64,000 bases of DNA from Cavia porcellus (GCF_034190915.1 NW_026947484.1:211618657-211682656), one strand, 5' to 3'; numbered from the stretch's first letter, positions 46,979 to 59,215 are shown. Notes: generated from the letters alone by a model not told the origin. Made by a program: numbers and translations.

Positions 46979-48584
46979 AGATGTTTTACTAAGTTCTCAC
47001 TAGCATTAACCAACAAGAACCCTTAAGAAAAATAAGTCTCACTTAAATAGAAAAAACACACACAAATATGTAAAAACAAAATCCTGATTATATAGACCCT
47101 TTATAAAGCAACCCATTAGAAGATTTAAAAGAAATACAAAATAAAGAGTTAAAATATGAAGAGAAATCTAAATCAAATATTAATAGTTCTTCATGCTCAA
47201 TAATTATTCAACAGGAAACTTTTTTGAAACAATGACTAAAATTTAAACAAAGTTATAAAAGATCATTAAAGAAGAATGAAATCTATTTTTACTAGGCATT
47301 AAAATTATTAAAAACAATTACATACAAAAGCTTATTATGAGTCAATTTTCTAAAACAAGATGACATTTTCAGTAAATGCAGTTAAAATACACTGCTCCTA
47401 ATTATTATCCACTTAATCAAACCCCATATTCACATACCTAAACGACACAAATGATAAAGACTTAAAAGTCAAATCACAGAAAGCTAATAAAAAAAAGAAG
47501 CAAAATATATAAACCAACAAAATAAAAAGGAGACTGAACTATTTAAAATGGGCAGGCATAAGCCTCTTAAATACATATGAAAAAGTAAGTAGTAAAGTAA
47601 CCCATAGGAAAATGCTCTAATAAAAAAAGACATAAATATTTAAGTATCTTGAAATATTATTCTATAGCCAATCCCGTATAGGTAATGATTCTACTTCAGC
47701 TATTTTTTTTTTAAAGAAAAAGAAACTGTCACTAAGTTTTAGTGAAGTTTCACTGAAGTTAGTATATTCATTCATGTTTTGATAAGAATCTAAGTTGATG
47801 TAACCTTTAAAAATGGAAAAAAGCAATATATTAGGAGTTGCAGATATGTTACATTATTTGACAGGGTTTCTACTACTAGAATTTCAGTCCAAGGAAATAA
47901 TGTAATAAAGACAAAATGACAACAGGGCAGATCTATCTATTATGCAAAATTTGAAGATGATAAAACACAATATTTATACAATGGTTTATTACTAGAATAG
48001 AATGTGTTTAAATAAATAATACAGATTACTTAGAAACAAAGACCAAAGATAATTCCTGGTGAAAACCACAATGCTACAATGGTGGATTCAAACTACAGTG
48101 GGATTTAGATTCACAAACCACTCTCTCCATGATTCTGGTCACAAACAAGGTTTCCATAAGGGTGACACAGAACCTAACCACTGAATTTGATCAAACCTAA
48201 CCCTCTAAATCTTTGCTAGCTGCCTTTCCAACAGCACCACATGCCTAGGGACTAGAAAGGCCCAGGCAGTGAGTGAGACTACATAAAAGGAAACACAACA
48301 GAAGAAATAAGCTTGGAGCTCAAAAAATGGGATGATGAATGAAACAAGAAACAAGATGAAAAGAATGATAGAAAGTAAAGTCTTAAGCAGTGTCATTAAA
48401 GAATTAATACATATAACACAGCAAAGAAAAGATTCTTTTGAAATCAAATTGCCTGTTCTGGATCAGAGTATAAAAACTTTATATAGAGAGAAAACATATC
48501 AAAGATGTAGGGATTAAAATAATTAGAAAAGAGAAAATAAATATAGAGGCTACTAAATATCTTTTTAAATGATTTTTATTTTTC

Positions 48585-48703
48585 TTTTGGTTTTGTGAGA
48601 CAGAGTCCCATTAAGTGGTTCTGGCTCACCTCAAAACTCATGATGCTCTGTCCTTGGTCTCCCAAAGGCTGGGATTATAGGCCTGAGTCACCATGCCCAG
48701 CTA
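48585..48703 (-). repeat. B1-like SINE
   Basis: TGTGAGACAGAGTCCCATTA, AGGCTGGGATTATAGGCCTG and ACCATGCCCAGC. Confidence 0.82.
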
Positions 48704-49029
48704 CTAGATGTCTTTAATAATTATTTTAAAAGCTCCACTACCTTAGAAATACTAGATAAATATTATAAGCAGTTTTCTAAGTAAATGTACAATTGAGTTG
48801 AAAAAACTACAGCTCTGAGCCCTTATACAAAGCACAGAATATAATAAGACAGAAAGCCAGAAGGAAAATTTTTTAGATCCATTCCACAATAAATGGTAGC
48901 CAAAAGGAAACCTGCCTGTATCAGCCTGGGCCCTTGGGGAAGGATTGACGGGGCAGAATCTCCTCTTTGCCAATTTGTGAGTAAAGGTCTACCAACATCA
49001 GGATTTGGGTTTCAAATATCTACTATTTG

Positions 49030-49840
49030 TGCTGCAGTTAAAAAAAATGCTAGTTGCTGACTGTTCCTATTATGCCCTCCTTCAGCAGTGATTAAAAGTG
49101 GCAATTTTTAGTAGGGAACATAACTAACAACAAAGAATACATTTCTCAGCTTCCCCTGCAGCTAGATGTTGGCTTCTGAATAAACTTTGGTGAACAGAAT
49201 GCAAGCAGAAATGATGCAGAGCCCTTCTAGTGTGTGGTCTTCTTTGGCTCTCTCCTACTGGCTGGAAAGATAAAGTAAAGATATCACCCTGTGCTTTGAA
49301 AAAGACAGCAGAACCTGTTCTCTGATAAACCAACAGCAGCCACGTGGGCCAGGAGAACCAAAAAGCCAACCTGTTCCTGCCATGACCCTGGTAGGTGCAA
49401 GGGCTGGGAGACAAGAGCACCTCCACCCCCACCCTCACCCCAAGCCACTGGTTGATTCAGAGGAACACAGGCTGCGATGATAGCAACTGAAGTACAAAAA
49501 ATAATGCTTGTATTGTTTGACTGACTTTGCAGGCCTAAAGTTGGTAGTCTGAGCATCTATTTAGAGGACAAATATATGCAATATAGATATGAGGGATTTC
49601 ATTCTTTGTTTTTGAAATTAAATATTGTTCACCATTTTATTTTATTTCATTCCAAAGGAAAAAAAAAAAAAATGAAGAGGACAGCAAAACCCTCAGGATG
49701 GCAGAGCAACAGGGGAGGAGCCCAGCCCCAGACAGAGGAGCTGCCTGCTTACATGCCAGCCCAGTGCTGGTGACTTTTATGAACACTAAACCTCTAATCT
49801 TGCTTAAGCTGCTATTACGTATCCTGAGTTTTTCCCCTAG
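49030..49840. repeat. Ancient dispersed repeat, interrupted
   Basis: TTCTCAGCTTCCCCTGCAGC, GAATGCAAGCAGAAATGATG, AGGATGGCAGAGCAACAGGG and TTGCTTAAGCTGCTATTACG occur in the order of an old mammal-wide repeat that I recognise but cannot name. The part around 49400-49680 looks unrelated and may be an insertion. Confidence 0.5.
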
Positions 49841-49892
49841 TGGCTAAACAGTAATAAATCTGGAAAGCTCCATATTAAAAAGCAAACATCTT

Positions 49893-50088
49893 CCTAGCCA
49901 GATATGGTGGCACATGCCTACAATTCCAGCTAATGGAGAGGCTGAGGCAGAAGGGTCACAAGTTTTAGGGTAGTCTGGGCAACTTGGTGAGGCCCTATCT
50001 CAAAATAAAATCTTTGAGAGGAATTGAACTCAGGACCTTGCACTTGCCAGGCAGGCACTAGGCCACTGTTGAGCTATATCCCTGGCCC
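49893..50088. repeat. B1-like SINE (+) joined to an ID SINE (-)
   Basis: A B1 (CAGATATGGTGGCACATGCC to GGCCCTATCTCAAAATA, 49893-50008) is followed by an ID in reverse (GAATTGAACTCAGGACCTTG, GAGCTATATCCCTGGCCCC, 50015-50088). Confidence 0.82.
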
Positions 50089-50107
50089 CAATAAAACATT
50101 TCTTAAT

Positions 50108-50183
50108 AGAGCTAGGGGTATAGCTCAGTGGGTTGCCTCACATGTGTGGGGCCCTAGGTTCAAACCCCAGTATTAAGAAAAAA
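50108..50183 (+). repeat. ID-like SINE
   Basis: GCTAGGGGTATAGCTCAGTG and TAGGTTCAAACCCCAGTATT. With the - strand ID just upstream it forms an inverted pair. Confidence 0.85.
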
Positions 50184-50380
50184 GTTGCATTGCTGGGATC
50201 TGTCATTTTCTCTGGGATGGTATGTATAATTTGCTGTAAAATTGACATAAAATTCACCCAAAAAAGAATTCATAATCTAAACATACAAAACCCAAGAGAA
50301 ACAAGCCACCAAGAATAAAGCTTCCCCTATACTCCCAAAGTTTCAACAGATACAAGGGGCAAATTAAACCCCTAGAAAGA

Positions 50381-50472
50381 GCTGGAGGTGGAGGTGGAGC
50401 TCAATAACAGAATGTATGGTAAGCATGCACAAGGTCCTGGGTTCACCCCCAGCACCAAGCACAAACAAAACA
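50381..50472 (+). repeat. ID-like SINE
   Basis: GAGGTGGAGCTCAATAACAG and GGGTTCACCCCCAGCACC with an A-rich tail. Confidence 0.8.
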
Positions 50473-50599
50473 CCTCCAAATTTAGAAATTGAATAAATAT
50501 GTATGTTTAAACATTTAAAGAAGAGGGAACTACTTTTTTAAAAAAAAACTAAGTAGAGCTAAAATTAAGGCAAGTAACTTTTATAAATAAAAAATGTAA

Positions 50600-51240
50600 T
50601 TGCTGGGGTTAGAGCTGGAGGATAGACTAGTTAAACAGCATGTTAGACCTGAGAGACTCAATAAATCATAACATCTGGAGTAATCCCAAAGAGAGCAGCA
50701 CTGGGACACATGGCAGAAAAGTCCAACATATGTCCATTCATAGTTTCAGGAAATGAAGAAGAAACACAATATTCTAAGAGACAATGACTGGTAATTTCCA
50801 AAATTGGTCAAAGACAGGAATTCTGTTATTAAGAAAACACAGTAATGTGGAAGGAAATCTACCTTCAGACCTAGAGAAGCAGAAATAATCTGTATCTGGA
50901 ACCAAGACCTCTAAACCTTAGTAATGATACAAACCAAGGCACAACACAATGTGCTCTGATAAGTGTTAAGGAAAATAACTGTCAACCAAGAACTGTGCAG
51001 GCAGATAAAGTATCCCTTACGAAGAAGGTGAAAAGTAGAAAGATTGCTTCTTTAACAAAAAGTGCTAAAAAAAACTGACTCTGCACGTGTCAAAGATTAA
51101 AGACCCTCATCTTTCACCATGCACTAAATCTGGAAGAGGAAGGGGAGTATCAACAATAAGTACCGCAAAGTTCTTCTGAAATAAAGGAAATCCTGAAAAA
51201 GCAGACAGAGCTACAGATAGTTGTGGGTATGACTAACCTG
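50600..51240 (+). repeat. Old LINE-1-like fragment
   Basis: AAGAACTGTGCAGGCAGATA, AAGTATCCCTTACGAAGAAG and AAATAAAGGAAATCCTGAAA resemble the ORF2 3' part of ancient L1. Boundaries are approximate. Confidence 0.5.
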
Positions 51241-51884
51241 GACAGAGAAAAAGCCAGTTGTTGCATTCACTTGCTTAATGACAATGTCCTGTCACACTGC
51301 AGAACAGTGCTGAAGACAGATACAGACCACCTGTTAGTTTTTAATTCTGAAAAAGCTGAGACCCAGTGACCCCGAAGCACGTCCTAATGGGCTACAGACT
51401 CTCCCAAGGAGACAAACGACACGATTCCTGGTGTTCTAACGGAAGGGGACTCTCCCTCCAAATAATAACCATCCTCCCTTCCTGCATGCCAAACACATCA
51501 ACCTGAAAGTTGAGTACACTATAAAATTGATTCTGGTAAGTTTCACACATTATATAACCCTTTTTTTAATTATGAAAAGGCTAGTTAAGGGGCGTCTTGG
51601 AAGGTTCAGAATGCATAATGGGTATTTTCATTATTTAAGGGAAAAAGTCTTAACCTGAGTTACAACCAGCCTTGGCAAATGAACTGAGTTCACAAGTCAA
51701 GGGTCCACTGTAATTATTGGCAAAAATATGGAAGAACTGGAACAGCTGCCATATATCAGTTTGAAAATTGGTCACGATTTGAGAGTGGTGATTAATAATA
51801 TACCATTCATGAAAAGACAACACTGTAATGACGTCAATTCTCCATGAATTAAGCTTTAAATGTAATTTCTTTCTTTCTTTGGCT

Positions 51885-52046
51885 GTTTGTTTGTTTTGAG
51901 TTTTTTGAGATAGGGTCTTACTATGTAGTGCAAGCTGGCCTTGAACTTGATTATGTAGTCCAGGCTGGCCTCAAACTCAGGGAGTTACTCCTGGCTCAGC
52001 CTCCTGACTACTGGGATTACAGGCATGTACCACCATGCCTGGTTAA
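51885..52046 (-). repeat. B1-like SINE with internal duplication
   Basis: GAGATAGGGTCTTACTATGT, TGCAAGCTGGCCTTGAACTT and TAGTCCAGGCTGGCCTCAAA are two arms, followed by ACCACCATGCCTGG. Confidence 0.9.
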
Positions 52047-52342
52047 ATGCAATTTCAATCAAAATACCAACAAGATAGTACCTACAAAGTTAACCAATAA
52101 TTCATGCTACAGTAATAAAATACATTAAAATTATAGCACTCATTTAGGATAACATGAATTTCCATGGAGACTTTCACACAAACTCGATTATGTAGTGAAT
52201 ATGCAGTCATCGTATGACAAGTACTTTACAATCTATGTTTTTAAAATTCATGACACCCCAAAAGAGGGAAGTGGGTAGTGGGAGAAGCCAAGCCCAGAAG
52301 GCCACAGGAAAAGGGAGAGTTAGTAAACAGTATAATACCAAT

Positions 52343-52450
52343 ACCTGGCTGAGTCAGGAATATCAGTGAGTTTGAGGCCAGCCTGGGCTACATAGGAAGT
52401 TCAAGGCCAGCCTAAACTGCACAGGGAAACCCTGTCTCAAAAACAACAAT
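52343..52450 (+). repeat. B1-like SINE with internal duplication, 5' shortened
   Basis: GAGGCCAGCCTGGGCTACAT and CAAGGCCAGCCTAAACTGCA are adjacent related arms before CCCTGTCTCAAAAAC. Confidence 0.87.
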
Positions 52451-52797
52451 GACAAATAAATAAATACATAAATAGCAGAGAGACCAAAGCATGAAGAAAA
52501 GCATATAGGAAGAGAACAAAGAATTCTTCAGATCTAGGCAGAAAAAGCCAATCGCCTGAAGGAATGTTAAAAAATCAAAGTGGTAACAGGATGTTTCATC
52601 AATACTTAAAGGTAGAAGATAATGGCACATCGCCCTCAAGTTTAAGAAACTAAATTACTGGATCAAGATTTATTCAACAATAAAGGTGAAAGGCATATAC
52701 CATCATCAAGCAGAAATCAAAGTCTATAATGAAGTTCAAAACGTGTTACTCCCTAAAGACTAAGAATTCTTTTTATCTATGTGTTTGTTTGTTTGTT

Positions 52798-52970
52798 GTC
52801 ATACATGGTGATAGAATCCAGACCTTTACGCTGAGCTATTCCTTCGGCCCTTTTTATTTTGAGACAGGGTCTTGCTAAATTGCTTAGGTGGGACTTGAAT
52901 TTACAATCCTCCTGCTTCAGGCTCCCAAAATTCTGGGATTTCAGGCATACATCACCACACCTGGGTAGCA
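52798..52970 (-). repeat. B1-dID composite SINE
   Basis: GTGATAGAATCCAGACCTTT and GAGCTATTCCTTCGGCCC (ID part), then TTTGAGACAGGGTCTTGCTA and TCTGGGATTTCAGGCATAC (B1 part). Confidence 0.8.
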
Positions 52971-53017
52971 TAAAGATTATCTCGAGCTGAGGGCAACTGA
53001 AAAACAGCCAACAGAGG

Positions 53018-53156
53018 AGGGACTCGGCCCTCTAATGCCAGTACTTGGAGGCTGAGGCAGGAGGTCACAGCAAGTTCAAAGTCATCTTGAGCTACATAGT
53101 GAGTTCAAGGTAAGCCTGAGCTATACAACTAGATCCTCTCTTTAAAAAAAAAGTAG
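53018..53156 (+). repeat. B1-like SINE with internal duplication
   Basis: TACTTGGAGGCTGAGGCAGG, AAAGTCATCTTGAGCTACAT and AAGGTAAGCCTGAGCTATAC. Confidence 0.85.
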
Positions 53157-53949
53157 GCCTTAAATTTCTTTTGTAAATGATCATTTCTTTTCATATAAGG
53201 AACATCATATGTCTATATAACAAACCTTACTAATAGCCCCTTGATTAGGTTTCTAGCAGTCAAACTCCAATACCAGAACAAAACCAAAACTTAGTAAAAC
53301 CCTAACCTGTTATACATTTTTTCCTTAAATTCGTACAGTTCAGTACCCCAGGGGTCCAACCCCTTTTCTTCTGTAGGGTTACTTCTCCACATTTTTTTGT
53401 CCTTTGCTAAAGTAGTCTGTAGGTTAGGTAGGAAGTTTAGATAACAGCAGGCCTGGGGACAGGTGGCTGGGAGCTCCATGAAAAAGCAAAGACCCATTTC
53501 TGTTTTCATATTGCTGTTTAGCCAGACCTGGTATGTTCAGATCCTCCAAAGCCATGCTGCCCTGGCCTAGTTCTCCACTATCAATGCAGCCATTCTAACC
53601 CAAAAGCTCTAAGGAGAGGCAGTAGCATGTAAACGGGTAGCTACTTGCCTGATTTTCACAGCAGGGAAGCAATACTGTAAAAGTTTAAATATGTCATTTA
53701 AAGAAATTTCTAATCTCTATACATTTTTTCTAATTTTTTTTTCCTCTGCAGAGCAACCTCAGGCCAAGAAAAGTACATCCCAGAAAATGTGGGTGGGGTG
53801 TCTTAAGGGGAGCCAGGACAGCCATAATTATTTTTTAATGGGGACAAAGTTTCACATTTATTAAAGACAGGAAAAGACAGCGGAGGGGGAAATGGGCTCT
53901 GCAGAGCAGTCTGGGCTGAGGAAAAAGGTAAGAAAAGGAAATGCACTAT

Positions 53950-54002
53950 CACCAGGCCTCGTGGCCCATGCCTGTAGTCCCAGCGCTCGGGAGGTTGAGC
54001 TC
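53950..54002 (+). repeat. B1-like SINE, 5' fragment
   Basis: GGCCCATGCCTGTAGTCCCA and GCGCTCGGGAGGTTGAG, then homology stops. Confidence 0.75.
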
Positions 54003-55318
54003 CAACTTAATTTTTTGACCTATATTTTAGATTACTTTTTCCCTCTTACAGTGTCTGTTGTGAAAAAAAACCAAAATCATATCATTCATTTGAAATTCAA
54101 CAATGGCTTCAGTAAATTTTTCTTTTTGGTAGAGTTAAAAAACATTAAATGGAATTCTTCTAAAATTAGAAATACCACCTACAACATGAGCTCCTTTCTT
54201 TAATGTATCTATTCTCCTTGCATATACCTTAAAAAGATCTTTACAAACTACTACTCAACAGGGGATATTCTGGCATTTTGAATGAAATAATACTTTGCTG
54301 TAAGGCACTAAACCATTCATTCAACCACATCCTTGATCCCTACCTAGTAAAATCATAGCAATTTTCAAGACCTGTTCTCAGAATACTTAAATACTGCCCA
54401 TAGCTGACAAAAGACTTCATGTTAACAAAGGTTATTTCTGGGTGGTAGATGTGGGGATTATTTTTAACTTTCTTCTCTCTTCCTTTCTGCATTATTTGAA
54501 TTCTTTATAACTATGTATCTATTTTACTGTAAGTGTTCTATAATCTACAATTTGTTTTTAAAAGATTATAAGCAAAAACAAAGCAAAATAGCCATCATGT
54601 TAATTCTAGACAGACTATGAATACTACCTGCTAACACAAAAATCCTAAACAGTCACAAGGAGGGAGAATGGAGGGGATAAGAGCTAGGAGAGGTGAATCA
54701 GTTAGCAAGTTACAGGCAGAGAGAGAAGGGATTGTATAATCTGCAATTCAAAATTCATCACAGTCCCCTACATTACTGATGGGGAACCTTTCAGAGCTTT
54801 CAGTGGTAACAACCAGCTGCTACATGAGTGCCATAGATTCAAGACCACCGCCCTCAATATGATGCTCTTTCATCCTAACAACCTCAACCAACCGAAAAGC
54901 AACCATTACTTCTAGGAACTGTCCTATCTCAAAGCTTTCCTTGATTCTCCCGTTTCTGACTCTTTCATCTACAGCCAATATAAGCTCAATGGAAAGAACT
55001 TACATTTTTCTTCTCAAAACTTTCATTTCTGAAAAAAGCAGTTAGCTCTGGTTCAGTAGACATTTCCCAACTGTTCCCTACCACTGGTGCTGAGTCAAGG
55101 GATTTGTCCCTGAATGTGGTCCTTTCTGGCTGGCATCCGTAACAGCTCCATAGACTTTTATTTCAGAGATTCCTTACCAACAAGTTTAGTTGAATATGCT
55201 TTCTTTTTCATTTCTGAGAACAAATATTATAAAGTACTTATGTATTGCACCTTTACAACTTACTAATTCTCACACAGTAATGCCACGACACACCAGGACT
55301 GCGCAACAGTATTTTTAG

Positions 55319-55418
55319 GGGCTGGGAATTTAGCTCAGTGGCATAAGCACCTGTCTAGCAAGCAGGCAGTCGTGAGTTCGATCCCCGGTACCGATAAAAA
55401 GGAAAAAGACAAAACAAA
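55319..55418 (+). repeat. ID SINE carrying the LTR insertion in its tail
   Basis: GGGGCTGGGAATTTAGCTCA, GAGTTCGATCCCCGGTACCG and the tail GGAAAAAGACAAAACAAA. The tail continues after the LTR as AACAAAAAAA (55852-55860). Confidence 0.95.
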
Positions 55419-55650
55419 TGTTGGGAGCCGCCGACACCGGTAAATGGCGGACGTAGGGCCTGTGGGTGGGAGCGGAGCCTGAGCTAGATTGCCCCTCCCA
55501 TCGAGTGAGTCAAGTTGGCGCCTGCTTCCTGCCCCCTGATTGCGCTGGCGACTTAAACAACCCGCTCCGTAAGATAGTCTGCCTAGCAACAACTGATGTT
55601 AGCCAATCAGCCCGCATCGCGCGCTTTGAACTGATTGGCCACTGTCACCC

Positions 55651-55658
55651 TATAAAAG
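55651..55658 (+). promoter_or_regulatory. TATA box of the solo LTR
   Basis: TATAAAAG lies 130 bases upstream of the LTR AATAAA and about 50 bases 3' of a CCAAT word, the normal spacing for an LTR promoter. Confidence 0.75.
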
Positions 55659-55780
55659 TGAATGCCTCTCCCGCCACGAGACAGGAAGCACACAGGAAGC
55701 ACAGAGAGAGATAGAGAAAGTCCACTGGCGAGAAAGGGCTGGTGGCAGAGAGGAGGCCTCGCGGGGCCCACGCGGAGACA

Positions 55781-55786
55781 AATAAA
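55781..55786 (+). promoter_or_regulatory. Poly(A) signal of the solo LTR
   Basis: AATAAA followed within 30 bases by a T/G-rich stretch. It faces opposite to MSH2, so it would not stop MSH2 transcription. Confidence 0.75.
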
Positions 55787-55959
55787 GGCAAGGTTGCACA
55801 CCGCCAGACTTTGTCGTGTGTCTTTCCTGCCGGCCGGGAGCGACCCCGACAAACAAAAAAATCTGTTTTTTTAAAAATCCATCTTCTTGTCTCAGTACTT
55901 TCAATAAATTACTACATTTCCAGTAATAAGACAATAAAAATATGTAAAACTAATATTTA

Positions 55960-56078
55960 GGGGCTGGGGATTTAGCTCAGCGGCATAAGCGCCTGCCTTG
56001 TAAGCAGGCAGTCGTGAGTTCGATCCCTGGTACCGATAAAAAGGAAAAAGACCAAAAAAAAAAAAAAAAAAAAAAAAA
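55960..56078 (+). repeat. ID SINE, young, 16-base perfect target duplication
   Basis: Consensus-like body and an A tail of about 25. GTAAAACTAATATTTA occurs at 55944-55959 and 56079-56094. Confidence 0.97.
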
Positions 56079-57514
56079 GTAAAACTAATATTTAAAGATG
56101 GTTCAAATGCAGTCCAAAGTTCACTGAATAAACCAATCCATAAGAATTTATTTAATTTTTTTGAAAATTCATTGTTCTTTGAACCTTATATCATGGGACA
56201 GTTTTGAGCTATATTTATTTCTAAAATAGAAAAAACTTATAGGATTATGGAAAGCAGCTACAAAAGCATCTAAAACATTATACACATAACAATCTAAGGT
56301 GTATGGCCAGGGGCTAAGAAAGCCAGTTGAGTAAGTGACTGATTCTTCATCTCCTAAATGCATAGTTGAAAAAACAGTGAGGCTTTCAGATATTTTTTGT
56401 GAAACATTTGGTATTCCCTGAAGAGCTCCTCAAATCAGTCCTGAATCATGTAATTTAAATGCTTAAATTCATTACAAATACCTATAATGGCAGTGAAGAA
56501 CTGAATTTACTTTATAACCTGAGACAAGTTTAAAAGTGTACAAATGAGAATAATAAAATTATACTAGGTTAACTCTAGAGAATCTAGAGTTGGTTTTCAC
56601 TAAGAATCTAATTTATCGAACAGATTGTATCATACTCTAAACCAATTGAAGCCTATAGTTACAGGACACTGTCCTAGCAGACACTGCTGGTGGCCTATAC
56701 AACAGTTCTCCTCTCCTTCCCCTTCTATTGTGGTCATACTTGGAATATTTTCTGCAGAGGAAAAGACTCCTTGGCCAGCCCTGGTTACTTTAGATCAATC
56801 ATCCACTCTTATTTGCCTGGCAGCAATCACTATTTACATGGTTGGTCTCATCATCATGCAAATGACAAGAATGTTGTTTGGAATGTTGCTCCAAATGCTA
56901 CTGGTAGCCATCCTAGGACCTGTATTTGACTTGTGCCCTGTATTTGATCCAGTAGAGTGAAAAATTACTCAGTGTACAAATCCCATGAGAAAAGTAAAAT
57001 AAGCTGCACCCACGTAAGAAAAAAAATTAGTCTGCTCAACAAAGAAGTAGGATATAGGTGTCAACCAAAATTAATGTAAGATTCTAGCTAAATTGTTTTC
57101 AACAGGATGTCTTGCTTTGTGGTTTTCTACTTTAAATGCCCTGTGGGCCTTCAGCTCAGAGCCACTCGTTTTGACTCTGAAACAGGAGTCCATAGGTGGT
57201 TGCTGAGCTCAGCTAATAAAATTCCAAATTTATTAATTTGGCTGCTTGGACTCCTATATTGTTTAGAACCCATTTCAAGTATTAACATTGAAGGTGATCA
57301 GAATATATGATGCATAATAATTACTTTAAGTTGTAGGCATTTGAGAATAAGTTTCTTAAAGGCTGTTTGCCACCTCTGAATTTTCAGATATAAAGGAGAG
57401 GCTCTCGAACTTGCTGTAACAAGAAACACTGATCCTCTCACAAGAAGTAACTTAGCAAACTTAAACTCACAAAGCTATCTCTCTCCCTCAAACTCCCTCC
57501 TGTTTCTTCTTTCT

Positions 57515-57596
57515 TTCTTTTTGGTATCGGGGACTGAACTCACAATCTTGCACTTGCCAGTCTGGCAATTACACCACTGAGCTAAATCCTCAGCCC
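57515..57596 (-). repeat. ID SINE
   Basis: GGTATCGGGGACTGAACTCA and ACTGAGCTAAATCCTCAGCC. Confidence 0.92.
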
Positions 57597-57846
57597 GCTC
57601 CCTTCTATTTCTTAAGGGCCCATTATTTTTCCTGAGTTATCTGTTTTCCTGCAAGGATCTTTTCTCCTCTTCTACCTTCCCCATTAAGATATCAGTAGTA
57701 TTTAAACCCAAATTTCCAACATCTTTTTCTCTTACTAATTATCAATTTAATTTGCCCCAACCACTAAACCTGAGAGGCAGAATAACCTTTATTTCCTACA
57801 TTATTATTAATAAAAATTCTGCTTTCAGATTAAGAATAGGGACTGA

Positions 57847-58032
57847 AACTGGGCATGTTGGTACACACTTGTAATCCCAACACTCGGGAGGCTGAGGCTT
57901 GAAGATTGCTGTGAGTCTGCGGCCAGCCTGGGCTACACAGTAAGTTTAAGACCAGCTTCAGGGGCTGGAGGTAAGGCTCAGAGGCAGAGTTTTTGCCTTG
58001 CATGCACAAAGCCTCGAGTTCAATCTGAAGTA

Positions 58033-58066
<34 letters not shown>

Positions 58067-58107
58067 CAATCTGAAATGCACAGTGAGACCCTGTCTAAAA
58101 AGGGCGG
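57847..58107 (+). repeat. B1-like SINE split by an ID SINE
   Basis: B1 part one: GTACACACTTGTAATCCCAA to AAGACCAGCTTCA (57847-57960). The ID lies at 57961-58064 with GGAGGTAAGGCTCAGAGGCA and GAGTTCAATCTGAAGTATC. B1 part two: TGCACAGTGAGACCCTGTCT (58077-58107). Confidence 0.8.
58034..58064 (+). repeat. (CA)n microsatellite
   Basis: About 15 CA units at the tail of the ID nested in a B1. Confidence 0.95.
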
Positions 58108-58365
58108 GGCGGGGGGGGGGCGCGGCGAACTGGGGCTGGTCAACTCTAAATTGGCAGCTCTAAAACGAAATCAAACTGAGATAGGTTAGGAATGAAATGA
58201 ACTAGAAAACTAGCCAAGCAGAATGTTCCTAAGTCATACAAATTTAACCACTAACTGGTTGAGTTGAATATTTTCTGAAAAGACATGCACAGAACACAGG
58301 ACAAACTTGTGCTGGGACTATACCCTGGACTCAATTTGTCAGTGCAGATAATAAGGTACTTGGTA

Positions 58366-58510
58366 GTGCCAAGCATGGTGGCACATGCCTGTAATCCCAG
58401 CACTCAGGAGGCTCAGGATCACTGTGAGTTCAAGATCAACCTGGGCTACAAAGTGAGCTCAAGGCTCACTTTGAACTACATAGCCAGACCCTGTGTCAAA
58501 CAGAGAGAGA

Positions 58511-58549
<39 letters not shown>
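58366..58549 (+). repeat. B1-like SINE with internal duplication and a 38-base A tail
   Basis: GGCACATGCCTGTAATCCCA, AACCTGGGCTACAAAGTGAG and CACTTTGAACTACATAGCC, then A at 58512-58549. The long pure tail suggests a young copy. Confidence 0.93.
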
Positions 58550-58551
<2 letters not shown>

Positions 58552-59124
58552 TATTTGGACCAAGAAATCTCAACAAAGCTTTTTAATTCTGCACAAAGGT
58601 AATAGCTCACTATAGTACAAGGTAGCGGACATATAATTACAGCAGCAAAATGTATTTCCTAAACTGTGAGAAGCAGCTAACCTTTCCCTACCTCATTGGC
58701 TGATTCAATGGTTCACAATCTATCCCAAAAGGGCTGCAGGGCAGGTTGCTAAGGGAGGGAAGAATGGAGTGTGGGGAGCTGAAGGTCCTTGGCTGCTGAT
58801 ATAGGTACCTTTGGTGGTCAGTTTTGTTCCCAGAATCTAAACCGAGCAGCCATTTCCCATAACCCTGGTGTAAGGCAGCCTAGGTGGTTTAGAGTTCATG
58901 AAAGAGACACTCTCAGGTTCATATTTTGATAGAAAAGACTTTGTTTCTTACACTTGCATACAAACTTAAATGAAAATTCTCTATGACACATGAAGAATAT
59001 GATTTAATTGCTTGGAGACTAGCAATTAGTTTTAACAAGCCCTCAAGGAAAATCGATCATCAGTCTAAATTTGAGCTCCACAATATTAAGGCAAGATTAC
59101 AGCAATTTAGAAGAACAAAGGTAA

Positions 59125-59215
59125 GCTAGCATGGTGATACATTCTTTCAAGAGACTGAAACCCAGAGGATCACTCAGGACCAGCGTGGACTACACAATGA
59201 GATGTTTCAAAATAC
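59125..59215 (+). repeat. B1-like SINE, old
   Basis: CTAGCATGGTGATACATTCT and GGACCAGCGTGGACTACACA. Confidence 0.75.

Larger units (their letters stand above)
55419..55851 (+). mobile_element. Solo LTR of an IAP-like ERVK element
   Basis: The 433-bp element starts TGTTGGGAGCCGC, the same start I recall for mouse IAP LTRs, and ends CGACCCCGACA (TG...CA ends). The 6-base AACAAA at 55413-55418 is repeated perfectly at 55852-55857, as betaretrovirus-like integration gives. Inside are CCAAT words (55603, and inverted at 55635), a TATAAAAG box at 55651 and AATAAA at 55781, followed by CTTTGTCGTGTGTC, consistent with U3-R-U5 order on the + strand. No primer-binding site, gag, pol or env follows, so the internal region was lost by LTR-LTR recombination. 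It lies antisense to MSH2 in intron 8. Short frames within it are not genes. Confidence 0.9.

Noticed and set aside
55335..55960. Several open frames inside and around the solo LTR
   Set aside because: LTRs do not normally encode protein and these frames cross ID, LTR and flank boundaries.
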